This document shows, piece after piece, positions 33,912 through 42,567 of a stretch of 47,930 nucleotides of DNA. The notes under the pieces are model-generated. The model saw only the letters and a program-made list of their open reading frames with translations, was not told the origin of the DNA and did not search any database. Each line of letters opens with the position of its first letter. Position 1 is the first letter of the stretch. The position numbers were made by a program, and so were the translations under genes. This DNA comes from CAYOZN01 sp964408455 (GTDB taxonomy: Bacteria; Planctomycetota; Phycisphaerae; UBA1845; UTPLA1), in assembly GCA_964408455.1 (NCBI GenBank), contig CAYOZN010000033.1:1-47930 (forward strand). The letters run 5' to 3'.

Positions 33912-35105
33912 TTAACGCGGATGTACCTCGATGCGATGAGTATTGTTGCTATCAGGCAGCACTGCAATATCCACTTCAAGGAAGCGCCGAATGACATCCA
34001 TATTCGTCAGCGCGTGTGGCGTCGGTTCCCCGGTGCGAAACGCCCCGCCTGCGAGCAGCGCCATCGGCAGCAGCAACTGGTCGGCAAGGTGGGGGCCGAC
34101 GGGAGCTTCGGTCGCGAGGTATTGCTCCATCTCGTCGCAGGCCAGCGCGGCGACTTGCTCGGCGGGTTTTCCCTTTTCGCCAAAAGCAGTCACGATCTCG
34201 GTCACGTGTTCGAATTGCGCCTCCAGCATGAGCACGTTGCCCGGTCCAAGGGCATCGAGGACCGGCACTGCGTGCAGTTCGCCGGCGTCCCAGCCGAGGC
34301 GATCGCGGACGACGGCCAGCTCGCGCTCGGCGACATGATCGGGAACACGGCTGAAAAGCGCACGGGCCGAGCGGGCGACGGGCCGGCCGCGTTCGAGCAG
34401 CTTCAGTGGCGTTATGGCACCGGTTTCTAACCGGTGGAATGTTGCGCCGGTTTTTAACCGGTGATTTCTTGGGCCGGTATCCGAAGTTTGCGCGGTGCCA
34501 CGATTCACCGGTTGGAAATAAGCGCCAAAGCCATTCACCGGCTGGAAGCCGGCGCCATAGCCGATCTCGGCGGTGATCGCGCCTCCGCCGGCGGGGAAGA
34601 AGCCATGCCGGTTGAGCGACACTGCGATGGGCACGCCCATCCGGTTCAGGAGCGGCACAAACGAACGTTCGACAAAATCGAATGGCGGGGCGAGGGTGTT
34701 GTGCGTGCCGCCCTCGATGCGAATGATCGATTCGGTAGCAGCCGCGTTCGAACGGCGGGCCGGCGGATTTGCACCGGCAGACATCAATAGCGGCGGCAGG
34801 ATGGTTTGCAGGACAAGTGTCGTGCTGCCGGCGGTGCCGATCTGGATGAAGTACTTCCCCGGATTGACGGGACCCGGCTCGAACGTGAGCACGGCCGAGC
34901 CGATGGCGGCGCCCTTCACCAGCGCATTGCCGACCTGCTGTGCCGCCTGGACGGCAGTGAGATGCTGTCGCATCAGGCCCGGCTTCGCGCGGCGGGCGCG
35001 GATGTTGACCATGCGGAACGGTCGCTGCGTGACGAGCGAGAGGGAAAGCGCGGTGCGGAGGATCTGACCGCCGCCTTCGCCGTAAGAGCCATCGATTTCA
35101 ATCAT
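33912..35105 (-). CDS. rtcA: RNA 3'-terminal phosphate cyclase with an inserted segment
   Basis: A 397-residue RtcA, which converts RNA 3'-phosphate to a 2',3'-cyclic phosphate using ATP. The signature GSYGEGGGQILRTALSLS opens the chain, with RPGxG-type ARRAKPGLMRQH, GSTTLVLQT, HGFFPAGGG, then after the insert RVPDHVAERE, HLADQLLLPMALL and a Thr-rich end. Residues about 184-232 are an extra block (GFQPVNGFGAYFQPVN and HRLKTGATFHRLETGA) encoded by an inverted DNA repeat at 34415-34557; other RtcA proteins are about 340 residues. The start ATG at 35105 (MIEIDGSYGEG) is standard. Whether the insert permits activity is unknown. No RtcB is nearby. Confidence 0.92.
   Translation of the reverse strand: MIEIDGSYGEGGGQILRTALSLSLVTQRPFRMVNIRARRAKPGLMRQHLTAVQAAQQVGNALVKGAAIGSAVLTFEPGPVNPGKYFIQIGTAGSTTLVLQTILPPLLMSAGANPPARRSNAAATESIIRIEGGTHNTLAPPFDFVERSFVPLLNRMGVPIAVSLNRHGFFPAGGGAITAEIGYGAGFQPVNGFGAYFQPVNRGTAQTSDTGPRNHRLKTGATFHRLETGAITPLKLLERGRPVARSARALFSRVPDHVAERELAVVRDRLGWDAGELHAVPVLDALGPGNVLMLEAQFEHVTEIVTAFGEKGKPAEQVAALACDEMEQYLATEAPVGPHLADQLLLPMALLAGGAFRTGEPTPHALTNMDVIRRFLEVDIAVLPDSNNTHRIEVHPR
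34415..34557. repeat. In-frame palindromic repeat element inside rtcA
   Basis: Two about 54-base blocks, 34415-34469 and 34502-34557, are imperfect inverted copies of each other. Each block holds two smaller palindromes of the accggtt-(n)-aaccggt type. The whole block is read through in the rtcA frame without a stop and yields the repeats FQPVN and HRLxTGA. It looks like a mobile repeat that landed in a surface loop codon-neutrally. Confidence 0.8.
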
Positions 35106-35445
35106 GTGGTCTTTCCCGGCCGATTGTCTTACCGCCAGAAAATATATTGCTGCGGGCCGTCGCCTGTGATCAATTGGCCGGCACCGGCGGTCGCGGCGGC
35201 GTCCGAGAGGCGTGTTCCACACAAGAATTGGCCGGAACAAACCGGAACAACGCGGAACAATCCCGAAACACCACGGCGCCAGGCCGCTGCCGCTGTTGCT
35301 TCGCAACGTAAAGCAAGGCGCTGGCGTCCACTCCTGTAAGAATAGACCGCCGTTCCCTTTGGTCGGCACGCTGCTAAGGTCATTATCGGACACTTGTCTG
35401 TGGCACAAATTGCCACACGGTACGTTTGATGCTACCATCGAGCGT
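35106..35445. promoter_or_regulatory. Divergent promoter region with 10-base direct repeats
   Basis: The 340 bases between rtcA (leftward) and parD (rightward) hold no gene. At 35231-35270 four consecutive decamers share ccggaacaa-like sequence (gccggaacaa, accggaacaa, cgcggaacaa, tcccgaaaca). The exact helical-turn spacing is typical of tandem protein-binding sites. A short inverted repeat (tggcacaaat / ttgccaca-like) lies near 35401-35418, close to the parD start, where ParD-type autoregulation would act. Confidence 0.45.
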
Positions 35446-35802
35446 ATGGCAACAAGAAGCACCATGAACGTTTCGGTCACACCGGAGTTGGAAGAGTTCG
35501 TGCAGCGCCTGGTCGCGTCGGGCCGGTATCACTCGGCGAGCGAGGTGTTTCGCGAGGGGCTTCGTCTCCTCGAAAACTCCGAGCGGCGGCGGCTGATGGA
35601 GAAATGGTTGTTCGAGGGGCTGACGGCGGAGGAGGGGGCGCAGTTGCCGCCGAAGGTGCTTGAACGCCTGCAACAGCGGCTTGAAGAGTTTCTGCAACCG
35701 GGACTCGATGAGTTGGATCGCGGAGAAGGTCTCGACGGCGAACAAGTTTTTCAGGAATTACTTGACCGCAACAGGCGACGTCGAACAGCATCCGGGACAT
35801 GA
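35446..35802 (+). CDS. ParD-like antitoxin
   Basis: A 118-residue ribbon-helix-helix antitoxin. The start MATRSTMNVSVTPELEEF followed by RYHSASEVFREGLRLLEN is the standard ParD/CopG DNA-binding part. The C-terminal half, which should wrap around the toxin, is an acidic helix with LEELQPGLDELDRGEG-like sequence. It would repress its own promoter. The ATG at 35446 or the one at 35464 could be used; agaag precedes the second. Its stop overlaps the toxin ATG by four bases (atga), the classic operon arrangement. The partner toxin is truncated, so the antitoxin may now be an orphan. Confidence 0.88.
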   Translation: MATRSTMNVSVTPELEEFVQRLVASGRYHSASEVFREGLRLLENSERRRLMEKWLFEGLTAEEGAQLPPKVLERLQQRLEEFLQPGLDELDRGEGLDGEQVFQELLDRNRRRRTASGT

Positions 35803-36081
35803 GCGCGTATATCATCAGCCCGACGGCAAGAGCCGATCTGGCGAGCATTTCGGAATACATCGCCCGGGAGAACTCGGAAGATCGCGCGGACCAGGTTCTT
35901 CGCAGATTAAGCGCCGACATGCAGAAGCAGGCCGATATGCCGGGCATCCGAAACAGGTGGCGACCCGGTGACGCCGGAAGATGTCTATCTCGGCCGGGTC
36001 ACGCCGCAACTGCCACGCTGGCAGGGCTGGGCCAGGGCCGCCAGGGAAAAACTGGAACGCATGACTCAGGCCGCGGCGTAG
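35799..36081 (+). pseudogene. Truncated ParE-type toxin joined to a foreign 3' end
   Basis: The ATG at 35799 opens a ParE/RelE-superfamily toxin (MSAYIISPTARADLASISEY) with the usual first two helices up to MPGIRNR. The expected C-terminal beta sheet never appears. Instead, from about 35953 a different frame carries DPVTPEDVYLGRVTPQ and ARAAREKLERM, ending at a TAG at 36079-36081. In the toxin frame the sequence continues as unrelated residues to 36188. The toxin half therefore seems to be fused by deletion to the tail of another gene, whose family I do not recognise. It is unlikely to be an active toxin. Confidence 0.65.
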
Positions 36082-36146
36082 CGGCACCGAAGTCTTTCAT
36101 AAAAAGTTGTCCGAAGATTGCAGTTGAACTGGGAGCCAAGACACCG

Positions 36147-37139
36147 TCACGTAAGCGCGACCTCGGCATTCTGATAGTCGGCAGGTAATGCCAATACGCG
36201 CGGCCTGAACACCGCATACATTTTCTCCAACATGTCAGCCAGCCAAGCGTGTTGCTCCGGCCACATGCTTCGGTCCTTGATGCTCGAATCAGAGCGAAAG
36301 AACATTATGCGGCAAGCGTTGCGTTGTGGAAGTTCTCGCCAATCCAACGCCGCGCCGAACTCAAGCTCAATGTCCTGCTTTTGATCTTCAAGTCGCTTGA
36401 AGTGAGCCTTTGCGTCGTCGCCACCCAGATACAATTCGACACCTATTCGTTCCTCCGGAGTATTTACAAGCGCCGCCAAATGAAAGTGCGAGCGGCCGAT
36501 CGACACGGTCAGCCAGTGCTGTGGCCGCGCTTTTTGTGGCTTAAGCTTGCTTTGCCGCTCTGCCAGTGTTTCCCGCAGTGCTCGCCAGTATTCCTGTTGA
36601 ATCAACCTGGTCTGCGACAGAACGCCTTCTCCGGTTCTGGCGCTCGCGGAACCGCTCTTGATCCAATCGTTGGGTTTGCAGACCACGTTGAATTTCGGTG
36701 CAATTGGTGAGTTGCCAATCCGCCAGAGTTCCACTTCGAGTCCAAAGAAGCTGACGTTTTCGTTTGTAATTTCGTTCAGCCAATCCAAAGCAGCGCGATG
36801 CTCCTCGGTGAAGCGCTCTGCAATCCAAACGACTGACACGGCATTAAGCCCTGCCGCGTACGTCATCAGTTGACCCAGATGAGTATGGTCGGTCCTTTCT
36901 AACTGGTTTTCCACAATGACGAGAGTACCATCTGAAGTGTCTTTGCACACAATGTCGGCGCGAAAGGGTCCAACTCCTTTTTCCTGAGCATCAAGCTCCA
37001 GGTCCACACCAAGCGTATCGGACAATAGCGAGAGATTTTCCGGCCGGGCCAGCCACGGCGTGAAATGGCCAGGTTCGCTTAACCAGACATCACGAAGGCT
37101 TACCTGATGTAATCGGCCAAGTTCTGAGGGAGATGCCAT
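36147..37139 (-). CDS. DUF4268-type, PD-(D/E)XK-nuclease-like protein
   Basis: A 330-residue protein. The N-terminal half has FRADIVCKDTSDGTLVIVEN then QLERTDHTHLGQL, laid out like a PD-(D/E)XK nuclease core (Asp, then Glu-x-Gln where Lys is usual). The second half (QQEYWRALRETLAERQSKLK, HFHLAALVN, RIGVELYLGG) fits the DUF4268 domain. Proteins of this plan occur in mobile and defence regions; the function is not established. GC is lower than in the mutase next door. The ATG at 37139 has aggggaaaggg just upstream. It abuts the mutase gene (63 bases) but seems unrelated to it. Confidence 0.7.
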   Translation of the reverse strand: MASPSELGRLHQVSLRDVWLSEPGHFTPWLARPENLSLLSDTLGVDLELDAQEKGVGPFRADIVCKDTSDGTLVIVENQLERTDHTHLGQLMTYAAGLNAVSVVWIAERFTEEHRAALDWLNEITNENVSFFGLEVELWRIGNSPIAPKFNVVCKPNDWIKSGSASARTGEGVLSQTRLIQQEYWRALRETLAERQSKLKPQKARPQHWLTVSIGRSHFHLAALVNTPEERIGVELYLGGDDAKAHFKRLEDQKQDIELEFGAALDWRELPQRNACRIMFFRSDSSIKDRSMWPEQHAWLADMLEKMYAVFRPRVLALPADYQNAEVALT

Positions 37140-37202
37140 GGCCCTTTCCCCTCGCCTGTGCTTGGCGCTATGCTTCCACGACTTGCGTAGTTCATTCAAC
37201 GA

Positions 37203-38819
37203 CTACGCAATTTGCCCCGTATCAAACCGCCCCAACGCCGCTTCCAGCGCCTGCATCATCTCCCCGACGGTGCAATAGGCCTTGGCCCCGTCGATCAGCG
37301 CCGGCATGACATTCTTCCCGTTCTTCGCGGCGGCGGTGATCGCCTTGAGCGCCTGTGTCGCCGCGGCGGCACTGCGGGAGGCCTTTACCTCGCGCAGCCG
37401 GCCGATGACTTCGCGCTCCGTCACTTCGCCGATCTTCAGTAGCTCAAGCGGCGGCTCCTCCTCAAGCACGAAGTCGGTCACGCCGACCAGCTTCTTGTCG
37501 CCGCGCTCGACGGCCTGGCTGTACTTCCACGCCGCGTCGGCGATCTCGCGCCGGACAAAGCCGCTCTCGATCGCGGCGATCATGCCCCCCATGCCGTCGA
37601 TCTCGTCGATGTACTCGCGCCCCTCAGCCTCCAGCCGATTCGTGAGCGCCTCGACAAAGTACGACCCGCCCAGCGGATCGACGCTGTTCGTCACGCCCGT
37701 CTCATAGGCCAGAACCTGCTGCGTGCGCAGCGCCAGCGTGACCGCCTGCTCGGTCGGCAGGCACACGGTCTCGTCCATGCTGTTGGTGTGCAGGCTCTGG
37801 CAGCCGCCCATCACGGCGGCCATGGCCTGGTAGGCGACGCGCATCAGGTTCACATAGGGCTGGCGACTGTAAAGGCTGCACCCGGCCGTCTGGGCGTGGA
37901 ATCGCAGCCACATGCTGCGCTCCTTTTTGGCACCAAAGCGGTCGCGCATGTAGTGCGACCACATGCGGCGGGCGGCGCGAAACTTGCCGATCTCTTCGAA
38001 AAAGTCGTTGTGGCTGTTGAAGAAGAACGACAGCCGGGCGGCGAAGTCGTCCACATCCAGCCCGCGCTCGATGCTGGCCTGTGCGTAGTGCAGGCCGTCG
38101 CCGAGCGTAAAGGCCAGCTCCTGCGCCGCCGTCGAGCCCGCCTCGCGGATGTGATAACCGCTGATGGAGACGGGATTGTACTGCGGCAGCTCCTTGGCGC
38201 AGAACTCGATGGTGTCGACGACGAGCTGCACGCTCTCGGCCGGCGGGAAGTAGACCTCGTTCTGGGCGTGGAATTCCTTGAGGATGTCGTTCTGGCAGGT
38301 GCCGCGGAGCTGATCGCGCTTCACGCCCTGCTTGTCGGCCGTGGCGATGTAAAAAGCGAGCAGGATGGCCGCCGGGGCATTGATGGTCATGCTGACCGAG
38401 ACGTCGGCGAGGTGGATGCCGTCGAAGAGCGTCTCAAAGTCGGCCAGTGTCGAAATGGCGACACCGCAGCGGCCGACCTCGCCGAGCGACAATGGATCGT
38501 CCGCGTCCCGGCCCATCAGCGTCGGCAGATCGAAGGCCGTCGACAGGCCGGTCTGCCCGCGGGAGAGCAGGAACTTGAAGCGCTCGTTCGTCTGCCGGGC
38601 CGAGCCAAAGCCGGCGAACTGCCGCATGGTCCACAGCCGCTTGCGGTACATCTCGGGATGGACGCCGCGGGTGAACGGAAACTCGCCGGGATTGGCGAGA
38701 TCGCGCTCGTAGTCGAGATCGGCGATGGCATCGGGGCCGTACACCGTCTCGATCGGGATGCCGGAAATGGTGGTGTTGGGACCGATGTCGTGCGTGTGCT
38801 GTGCGAGTGATTCGGCCAT
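37203..38819 (-). CDS. B12-dependent acyl-CoA mutase large subunit, isobutyryl-CoA-mutase-like
   Basis: A 538-residue catalytic subunit of the methylmalonyl-CoA mutase family (WTMRQFAGFG, GLSTAFDLPTLMGRDADD, CQNDILKEF, NSMDETVCLPTEQA). It lacks the B12-binding domain, which must be a separate protein not seen here. By alignment from memory, two residues that define methylmalonyl-CoA specificity are changed: the Tyr after RQ is Phe68, and the Arg in the KEFMVRN-type segment is Gln186 (KEFHAQN). This Phe/Gln pair is the isobutyryl-CoA mutase signature, so interconversion of isobutyryl- and n-butyryl-CoA is more likely than methylmalonyl-CoA. The ATG is at 38819. Confidence 0.85.
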   Translation of the reverse strand: MAESLAQHTHDIGPNTTISGIPIETVYGPDAIADLDYERDLANPGEFPFTRGVHPEMYRKRLWTMRQFAGFGSARQTNERFKFLLSRGQTGLSTAFDLPTLMGRDADDPLSLGEVGRCGVAISTLADFETLFDGIHLADVSVSMTINAPAAILLAFYIATADKQGVKRDQLRGTCQNDILKEFHAQNEVYFPPAESVQLVVDTIEFCAKELPQYNPVSISGYHIREAGSTAAQELAFTLGDGLHYAQASIERGLDVDDFAARLSFFFNSHNDFFEEIGKFRAARRMWSHYMRDRFGAKKERSMWLRFHAQTAGCSLYSRQPYVNLMRVAYQAMAAVMGGCQSLHTNSMDETVCLPTEQAVTLALRTQQVLAYETGVTNSVDPLGGSYFVEALTNRLEAEGREYIDEIDGMGGMIAAIESGFVRREIADAAWKYSQAVERGDKKLVGVTDFVLEEEPPLELLKIGEVTEREVIGRLREVKASRSAAAATQALKAITAAAKNGKNVMPALIDGAKAYCTVGEMMQALEAALGRFDTGQIA

Positions 38820-38930
38820 GATTGCTCCGAAGTTGCTGCCGTCTTGTGTCCGGGCGATTGCCGGCTGCGTCTCAGGACTATCTCGGGATTATAACAACAC
38901 TGGTCGGCGGCAAGAAACGGTCGGAAAGTG

Positions 38931-40469
38931 TCAGGTCGAGGAGGCCTTTAGAAGTCGTTCACACTCCGCAAGGGCCGCCGCCCAGTCTTCTTCGCCATTT
39001 TCCTGGTGGTACGAATGTTTGTTTTTGGCGAACGCCAATGGCGTGCGGCCCTCGTGGTCGCGCACCTTCAGGCTTGCTCCTGCGGTCAGCATTGCCGCGA
39101 CCTTTTCGACCGTGTCCACCACCGAGTCGAGCGCGAGAAAGATCAGGCCGGCTTCGGTAAAGGTGCAGTCCTCATCGGTGCAGATTCTCAGCGGTCCGGT
39201 GGCGTTCACGTCGGCCCCCAATTCGCAGAGCACGCGCACCTCGATGCCGGTGCCGGCTTCGATAGCCCGACCAAGGGGCGTGTAGCCCGCGTTGTTCTTC
39301 AGCTCCATGTCGACGCCGAGTTCCTTGAGGAGCGTGAGCATGCCACGGACCGACTGTTCCACATTCGCTTCGCAACTTACGTCGATCGCGGCGTGAAAGG
39401 CGTTTTGGCCGCACTTGCTGACGGCGTGAGGATCTGCACCATTGGCGATGAGGAACCGGACGATTTCGGCTTGTCGAAAAGGCGCCCCGGCGGCGTGCAT
39501 CAAGACGCTGAGTCCTTCATCATCAATCGCATTCACATTTGACCCGGCCGCGACTAGTGCCCTGGCACGCTTCATGTTGTCGACATTGCCGATCAGCGGC
39601 GTAAAGCCAAACCGATCCCTGAATTCAAGCGACAGTCCAGAGGCTTCGAGAAAGCGGGCCACCGATTCGCTTCCCGCATACCAGACAACGGTTTGCTGAG
39701 ATTCATCCCGCTGAAAGGTATCCGCACCAGCCGCAAGCAGGAGTTGCACGCACTGCAGCGAGCCACTTGCGGCTGCCTGAAAGAGTGGAATCTCGTAGAA
39801 GCAAGGAGCGGTGGAGAACACCTGAATGTCTTCAAGTCTTGATTCGAGCTCGGCGGCCTGCAATTCCTGACTGATTTCATGCGGCAGGTTTGCGAAGGAA
39901 TCGTCGTATTTCGCTCGATGCTCCTCCAGGGACTCATGAATGGCCTCGATGGATTCCCGGGCGGCCTCGCGATCCCAGATAGGATTGACCGGGGCATGAA
40001 TTCCTATCATCAGAGTAAGTCTGCCGGGATCGCCCTGTGACGCAAGATCGGCCATTGCCCGTGCAGCCGCAGGATCAGTGACATCAAATGGACACCCGGC
40101 CTCGAGTAAAACCTCAAGCCGTAGAGCATCCCCGCCCGGCCGGTAATTCCAGCCAAGTCCGCTGCACGCGAAGTGGACTGCCGAGATTTGATCGACTTCA
40201 TGTGCCGGATCGGCGCCCAGCGAAAGCAGAAGATTCACCGTTTCGTCGGTCGCGCCGTCGCCCGAGCCGGCGGCGACCATCAGCGGCGTGGCAGGTCTTT
40301 CAGCAGCTTGGGGAGCGAGGCCGATGTCGAAGATGTCGTCGGGATCAGCGCCGCCCGCAATGAGCCTGCGAATGGCATCATGATCGCCAGTGCGCGCGGC
40401 GCGATGGAGCGCCGGCTCGCCGGGTTTTGGTGGCGGATACTGCGCGTTTGGCGGCTGCCAGGTTTCCAT
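38931..40469 (-). CDS. Ankyrin-repeat protein
   Basis: A 512-residue protein made largely of ankyrin repeats. Typical units are ALHRAARTGDHDAIRRLIAG near the start, then NLLLSLGADPAHEV, VQLLLAAGADTF, VNAIDDEGLSVLMHAAG, VRFLIANGADPHAV and ELKNNAGYTPLGRAIEAG, ending with KVRDHEGRTPLAFAKN. A middle stretch of about 80 residues is not repeat-like. It is probably a cytoplasmic protein-binding scaffold; its partners are unknown. The ATG at 40490 would overlap the crotonase stop by one base; the ATG at 40469 has ggtgg seven bases upstream and is preferred. It is likely co-transcribed with the crotonase. Confidence 0.88.
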   Translation of the reverse strand: METWQPPNAQYPPPKPGEPALHRAARTGDHDAIRRLIAGGADPDDIFDIGLAPQAAERPATPLMVAAGSGDGATDETVNLLLSLGADPAHEVDQISAVHFACSGLGWNYRPGGDALRLEVLLEAGCPFDVTDPAAARAMADLASQGDPGRLTLMIGIHAPVNPIWDREAARESIEAIHESLEEHRAKYDDSFANLPHEISQELQAAELESRLEDIQVFSTAPCFYEIPLFQAAASGSLQCVQLLLAAGADTFQRDESQQTVVWYAGSESVARFLEASGLSLEFRDRFGFTPLIGNVDNMKRARALVAAGSNVNAIDDEGLSVLMHAAGAPFRQAEIVRFLIANGADPHAVSKCGQNAFHAAIDVSCEANVEQSVRGMLTLLKELGVDMELKNNAGYTPLGRAIEAGTGIEVRVLCELGADVNATGPLRICTDEDCTFTEAGLIFLALDSVVDTVEKVAAMLTAGASLKVRDHEGRTPLAFAKNKHSYHQENGEEDWAAALAECERLLKASST

Positions 40470-40489
40470 CACATTGCCACCCACGATCA

Positions 40490-41272
40490 TCAAGCCTGGC
40501 CGGCCCAATCCGGCTTTCGCTTTTCCACAAACGCCCGCAGCCCTTCGCGGCCCTCTTCGCTGAGGAACGCCTCGCCGAAAGCCTCCGCCTCCATCAGCAT
40601 ACCGCGCTCCAGCCACGACTGCTCCGTGGCGCAGATGACGCGCTTGGCCAGCCGCACGGCACCGGGGCCATTCGCCAGAATTCTTCGCGCCATCGCCTCG
40701 ACCGTCTCCATCAGCTTCTCGCCCGGCACGCACTCGTTCACCAGCTCCGTCTCCGCCGCGACCGGGCCGGTCAGCGGCTGGCCGGTAAAGATCATTCGTC
40801 TGGCCTTGGAAGGCCCCATGAGGGCAAAGGCCCGCTGCGTGCCGCCCCAGCCGGAGATGAGGCCGAGCGAGACCTCCGGGAAGCCGATGGTCGCCTCTTC
40901 GGCGATGACGCGCAGATCGCATGCGAGGGCAACTTCGCAGCCTCCGCCCAGCGCCGGGCCGTTGATGGCGGCGATGGTCACGGCGTGTTCAAATCGCGAA
41001 AGCGTGTTCATGAAGCGCTGACCGCACTGAGAAAAGGCCTTACCCGCGTCCCCGGGGGCCTGGTGCATCTCCTTGATGTCTGCCCCGGCCAGAAAAGTGC
41101 GGCCCTCGCCGGTGATGATGAGCACGCGAACCTCGGGCGCGTTGCGAATCTCGTCCAGCCGTGCCTCGATGGCCGCCATGACCGGCGTGGACATGACGTT
41201 GACGCCATCTTCGGAATGAAATGTCAGTCGGCCGATGCTGCCGTCCTGCCGATAGCGAACTTCGGTAGCCAT
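40490..41272 (-). CDS. Enoyl-CoA hydratase (crotonase)
   Basis: A 260-residue enoyl-CoA hydratase/isomerase. The oxyanion hole uses TFLAGADIKEM and PALGGGCEVALACDL. Both catalytic glutamates of true hydratases are present: Glu113 in GGGCEVAL and Glu133 in FPEVSLGL, followed by GWGGTQR. It should hydrate short trans-2-enoyl-CoA in beta-oxidation or branched-chain degradation. The start at 41272 has gggagg nine bases upstream; the 48 upstream codons of the open frame are not conserved. It is followed immediately by the ankyrin gene, and with the mutase and thiolase it makes an acyl-CoA catabolic neighbourhood. Confidence 0.93.
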   Translation of the reverse strand: MATEVRYRQDGSIGRLTFHSEDGVNVMSTPVMAAIEARLDEIRNAPEVRVLIITGEGRTFLAGADIKEMHQAPGDAGKAFSQCGQRFMNTLSRFEHAVTIAAINGPALGGGCEVALACDLRVIAEEATIGFPEVSLGLISGWGGTQRAFALMGPSKARRMIFTGQPLTGPVAAETELVNECVPGEKLMETVEAMARRILANGPGAVRLAKRVICATEQSWLERGMLMEAEAFGEAFLSEEGREGLRAFVEKRKPDWAGQA

Positions 41273-41579
41273 GCGGATGTGCCTCCCGAACTGGCGATGT
41301 GGCCGAAGAACTCGGCCGATGTTCGTAGGACGCGGCCCGTGCGCGTCGCTTTCTGCCGACGCAGGCCCGCTTGATCGGAAGGGACTGCCCGCGTCATCCG
41401 GCCCGAGACCGCTCACGCCGCGATGGAACGGACGTGCATGCGGTTGAACGATCCTGCGCGGCGATTATAACAGGGCGATCGTCCGGAATGGAAGCCGGAA
41501 TGCCCAAACGGCGGCAGATCGGCGCCGTCTGAGCCAGGGCGATCCGGACTGACCAGGGCAACAAATCTGCTGAAATCGC
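41273..41579. other. Intergenic gap upstream of the crotonase
   Basis: About 300 bases with no supported gene. It should carry the crotonase promoter on the minus strand; no consensus stands out. The far end holds the 3' flank of the unrecognised gene at 41580. Confidence 0.35.
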
Positions 41580-42560
41580 TCACCAGTGCCGCATCTCTTC
41601 CGGCGCGACGACGGCCTCGAACACGTGATCATTGAAGTCGTGCAGCAGCCGCTCGGCGAGCGAACCGTCGGCCGCAATCGTCGCCTCCCACAGGCCGCCC
41701 GCCCGCGCGAAGACGATGCGTCCCTGCTGGTCGAAATCGGCCCATTCCACGCCGGTCAATTCGTTTCGCCTGCCGTCTGCCGCGATGACGCAATACTCGT
41801 CAACTCGCAAGAACCCGTGAATGGACTCGCGGTTTTCAAGAATGGTGCCGTCAATGCGGGACCGTGTTCGTATCCTCGGATGCTCGGTCTTGTACCCGGC
41901 GATACTTTCAGTTGTGAGGTCGTCGTCTTTGTGTTCTTCGAGGAACTTTCGAATTCTCTCGTGTTTTTCCCTCAACTCGTCATCGGCGTCGATTGGCAGT
42001 TCAAAATCTCGAAGTAGTTCGCGAATCGTCGGCCTCGGCGGCCCGATCACTTTCTCGACAGTCATTTTTTGGGTGGTCACCCAGCCATCCCGCTCAAGCC
42101 GCGCCGACTCAACGGGTCCGTCTTCGCCAAGGCAGCACGCCTCGTTGTGTCGCACAGTCCAGTTTTTCGGTATCTCGCCAGAGTGAATTTCAGTTTCACT
42201 GGCTGGGTGATTCAGCCAGACCCGGGTACGGCTTTCGAAGAGCCCGCCACCATCCCAGCAATCCTCCTTGGGCCAGAGCACCAGCGCGGTGAAGTAGGGC
42301 GGCCGGCTGATGGCGGTCCACGAGGGAAACGGCTCTTTGTGCTTGGCCGCAAAATAGATGAGGTGTCGTCCATCCGGCGACAGATCGCAGCGGCGTTCGT
42401 ACACACGGCCCTTCAGCCACTGCCCCGGCACGAACTTGTCGCTGGCCGTGTGCCACAGAACAAGCTGCACCTGCTTCGATGGCCCGCGGCGGAAAATGAC
42501 CGCGCGATCGCCGCGGCGGGCAAGGATGCAGTAGAGGCGGCAGGGCGGGGGCGGGGTCAT
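41580..42560 (-). CDS. Hypothetical protein
   Basis: A 326-residue protein I do not recognise. It begins with a compact beta-rich half (ILARRGDRAVIFRRGP, LSPDGRHLIYFAAKHK, ALVLWPKEDCWDGGGLFES) that resembles one or two beta-propeller blades. The middle has charged helices (DDELREKHERIRKFLEEHKD). The end has VEWADFDQQGRIVFARAGGLW, again propeller-like. There is no signal peptide or membrane helix. The ATG at 42560 follows the DUF104 antitoxin stop by seven bases on the same strand, so the two are probably one operon. In other genomes a PIN-type toxin often occupies this position; nothing here resembles one. Confidence 0.65.
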   Translation of the reverse strand: MTPPPPCRLYCILARRGDRAVIFRRGPSKQVQLVLWHTASDKFVPGQWLKGRVYERRCDLSPDGRHLIYFAAKHKEPFPSWTAISRPPYFTALVLWPKEDCWDGGGLFESRTRVWLNHPASETEIHSGEIPKNWTVRHNEACCLGEDGPVESARLERDGWVTTQKMTVEKVIGPPRPTIRELLRDFELPIDADDELREKHERIRKFLEEHKDDDLTTESIAGYKTEHPRIRTRSRIDGTILENRESIHGFLRVDEYCVIAADGRRNELTGVEWADFDQQGRIVFARAGGLWEATIAADGSLAERLLHDFNDHVFEAVVAPEEMRHW

Positions 42561-42567
42561 GGCTGCG

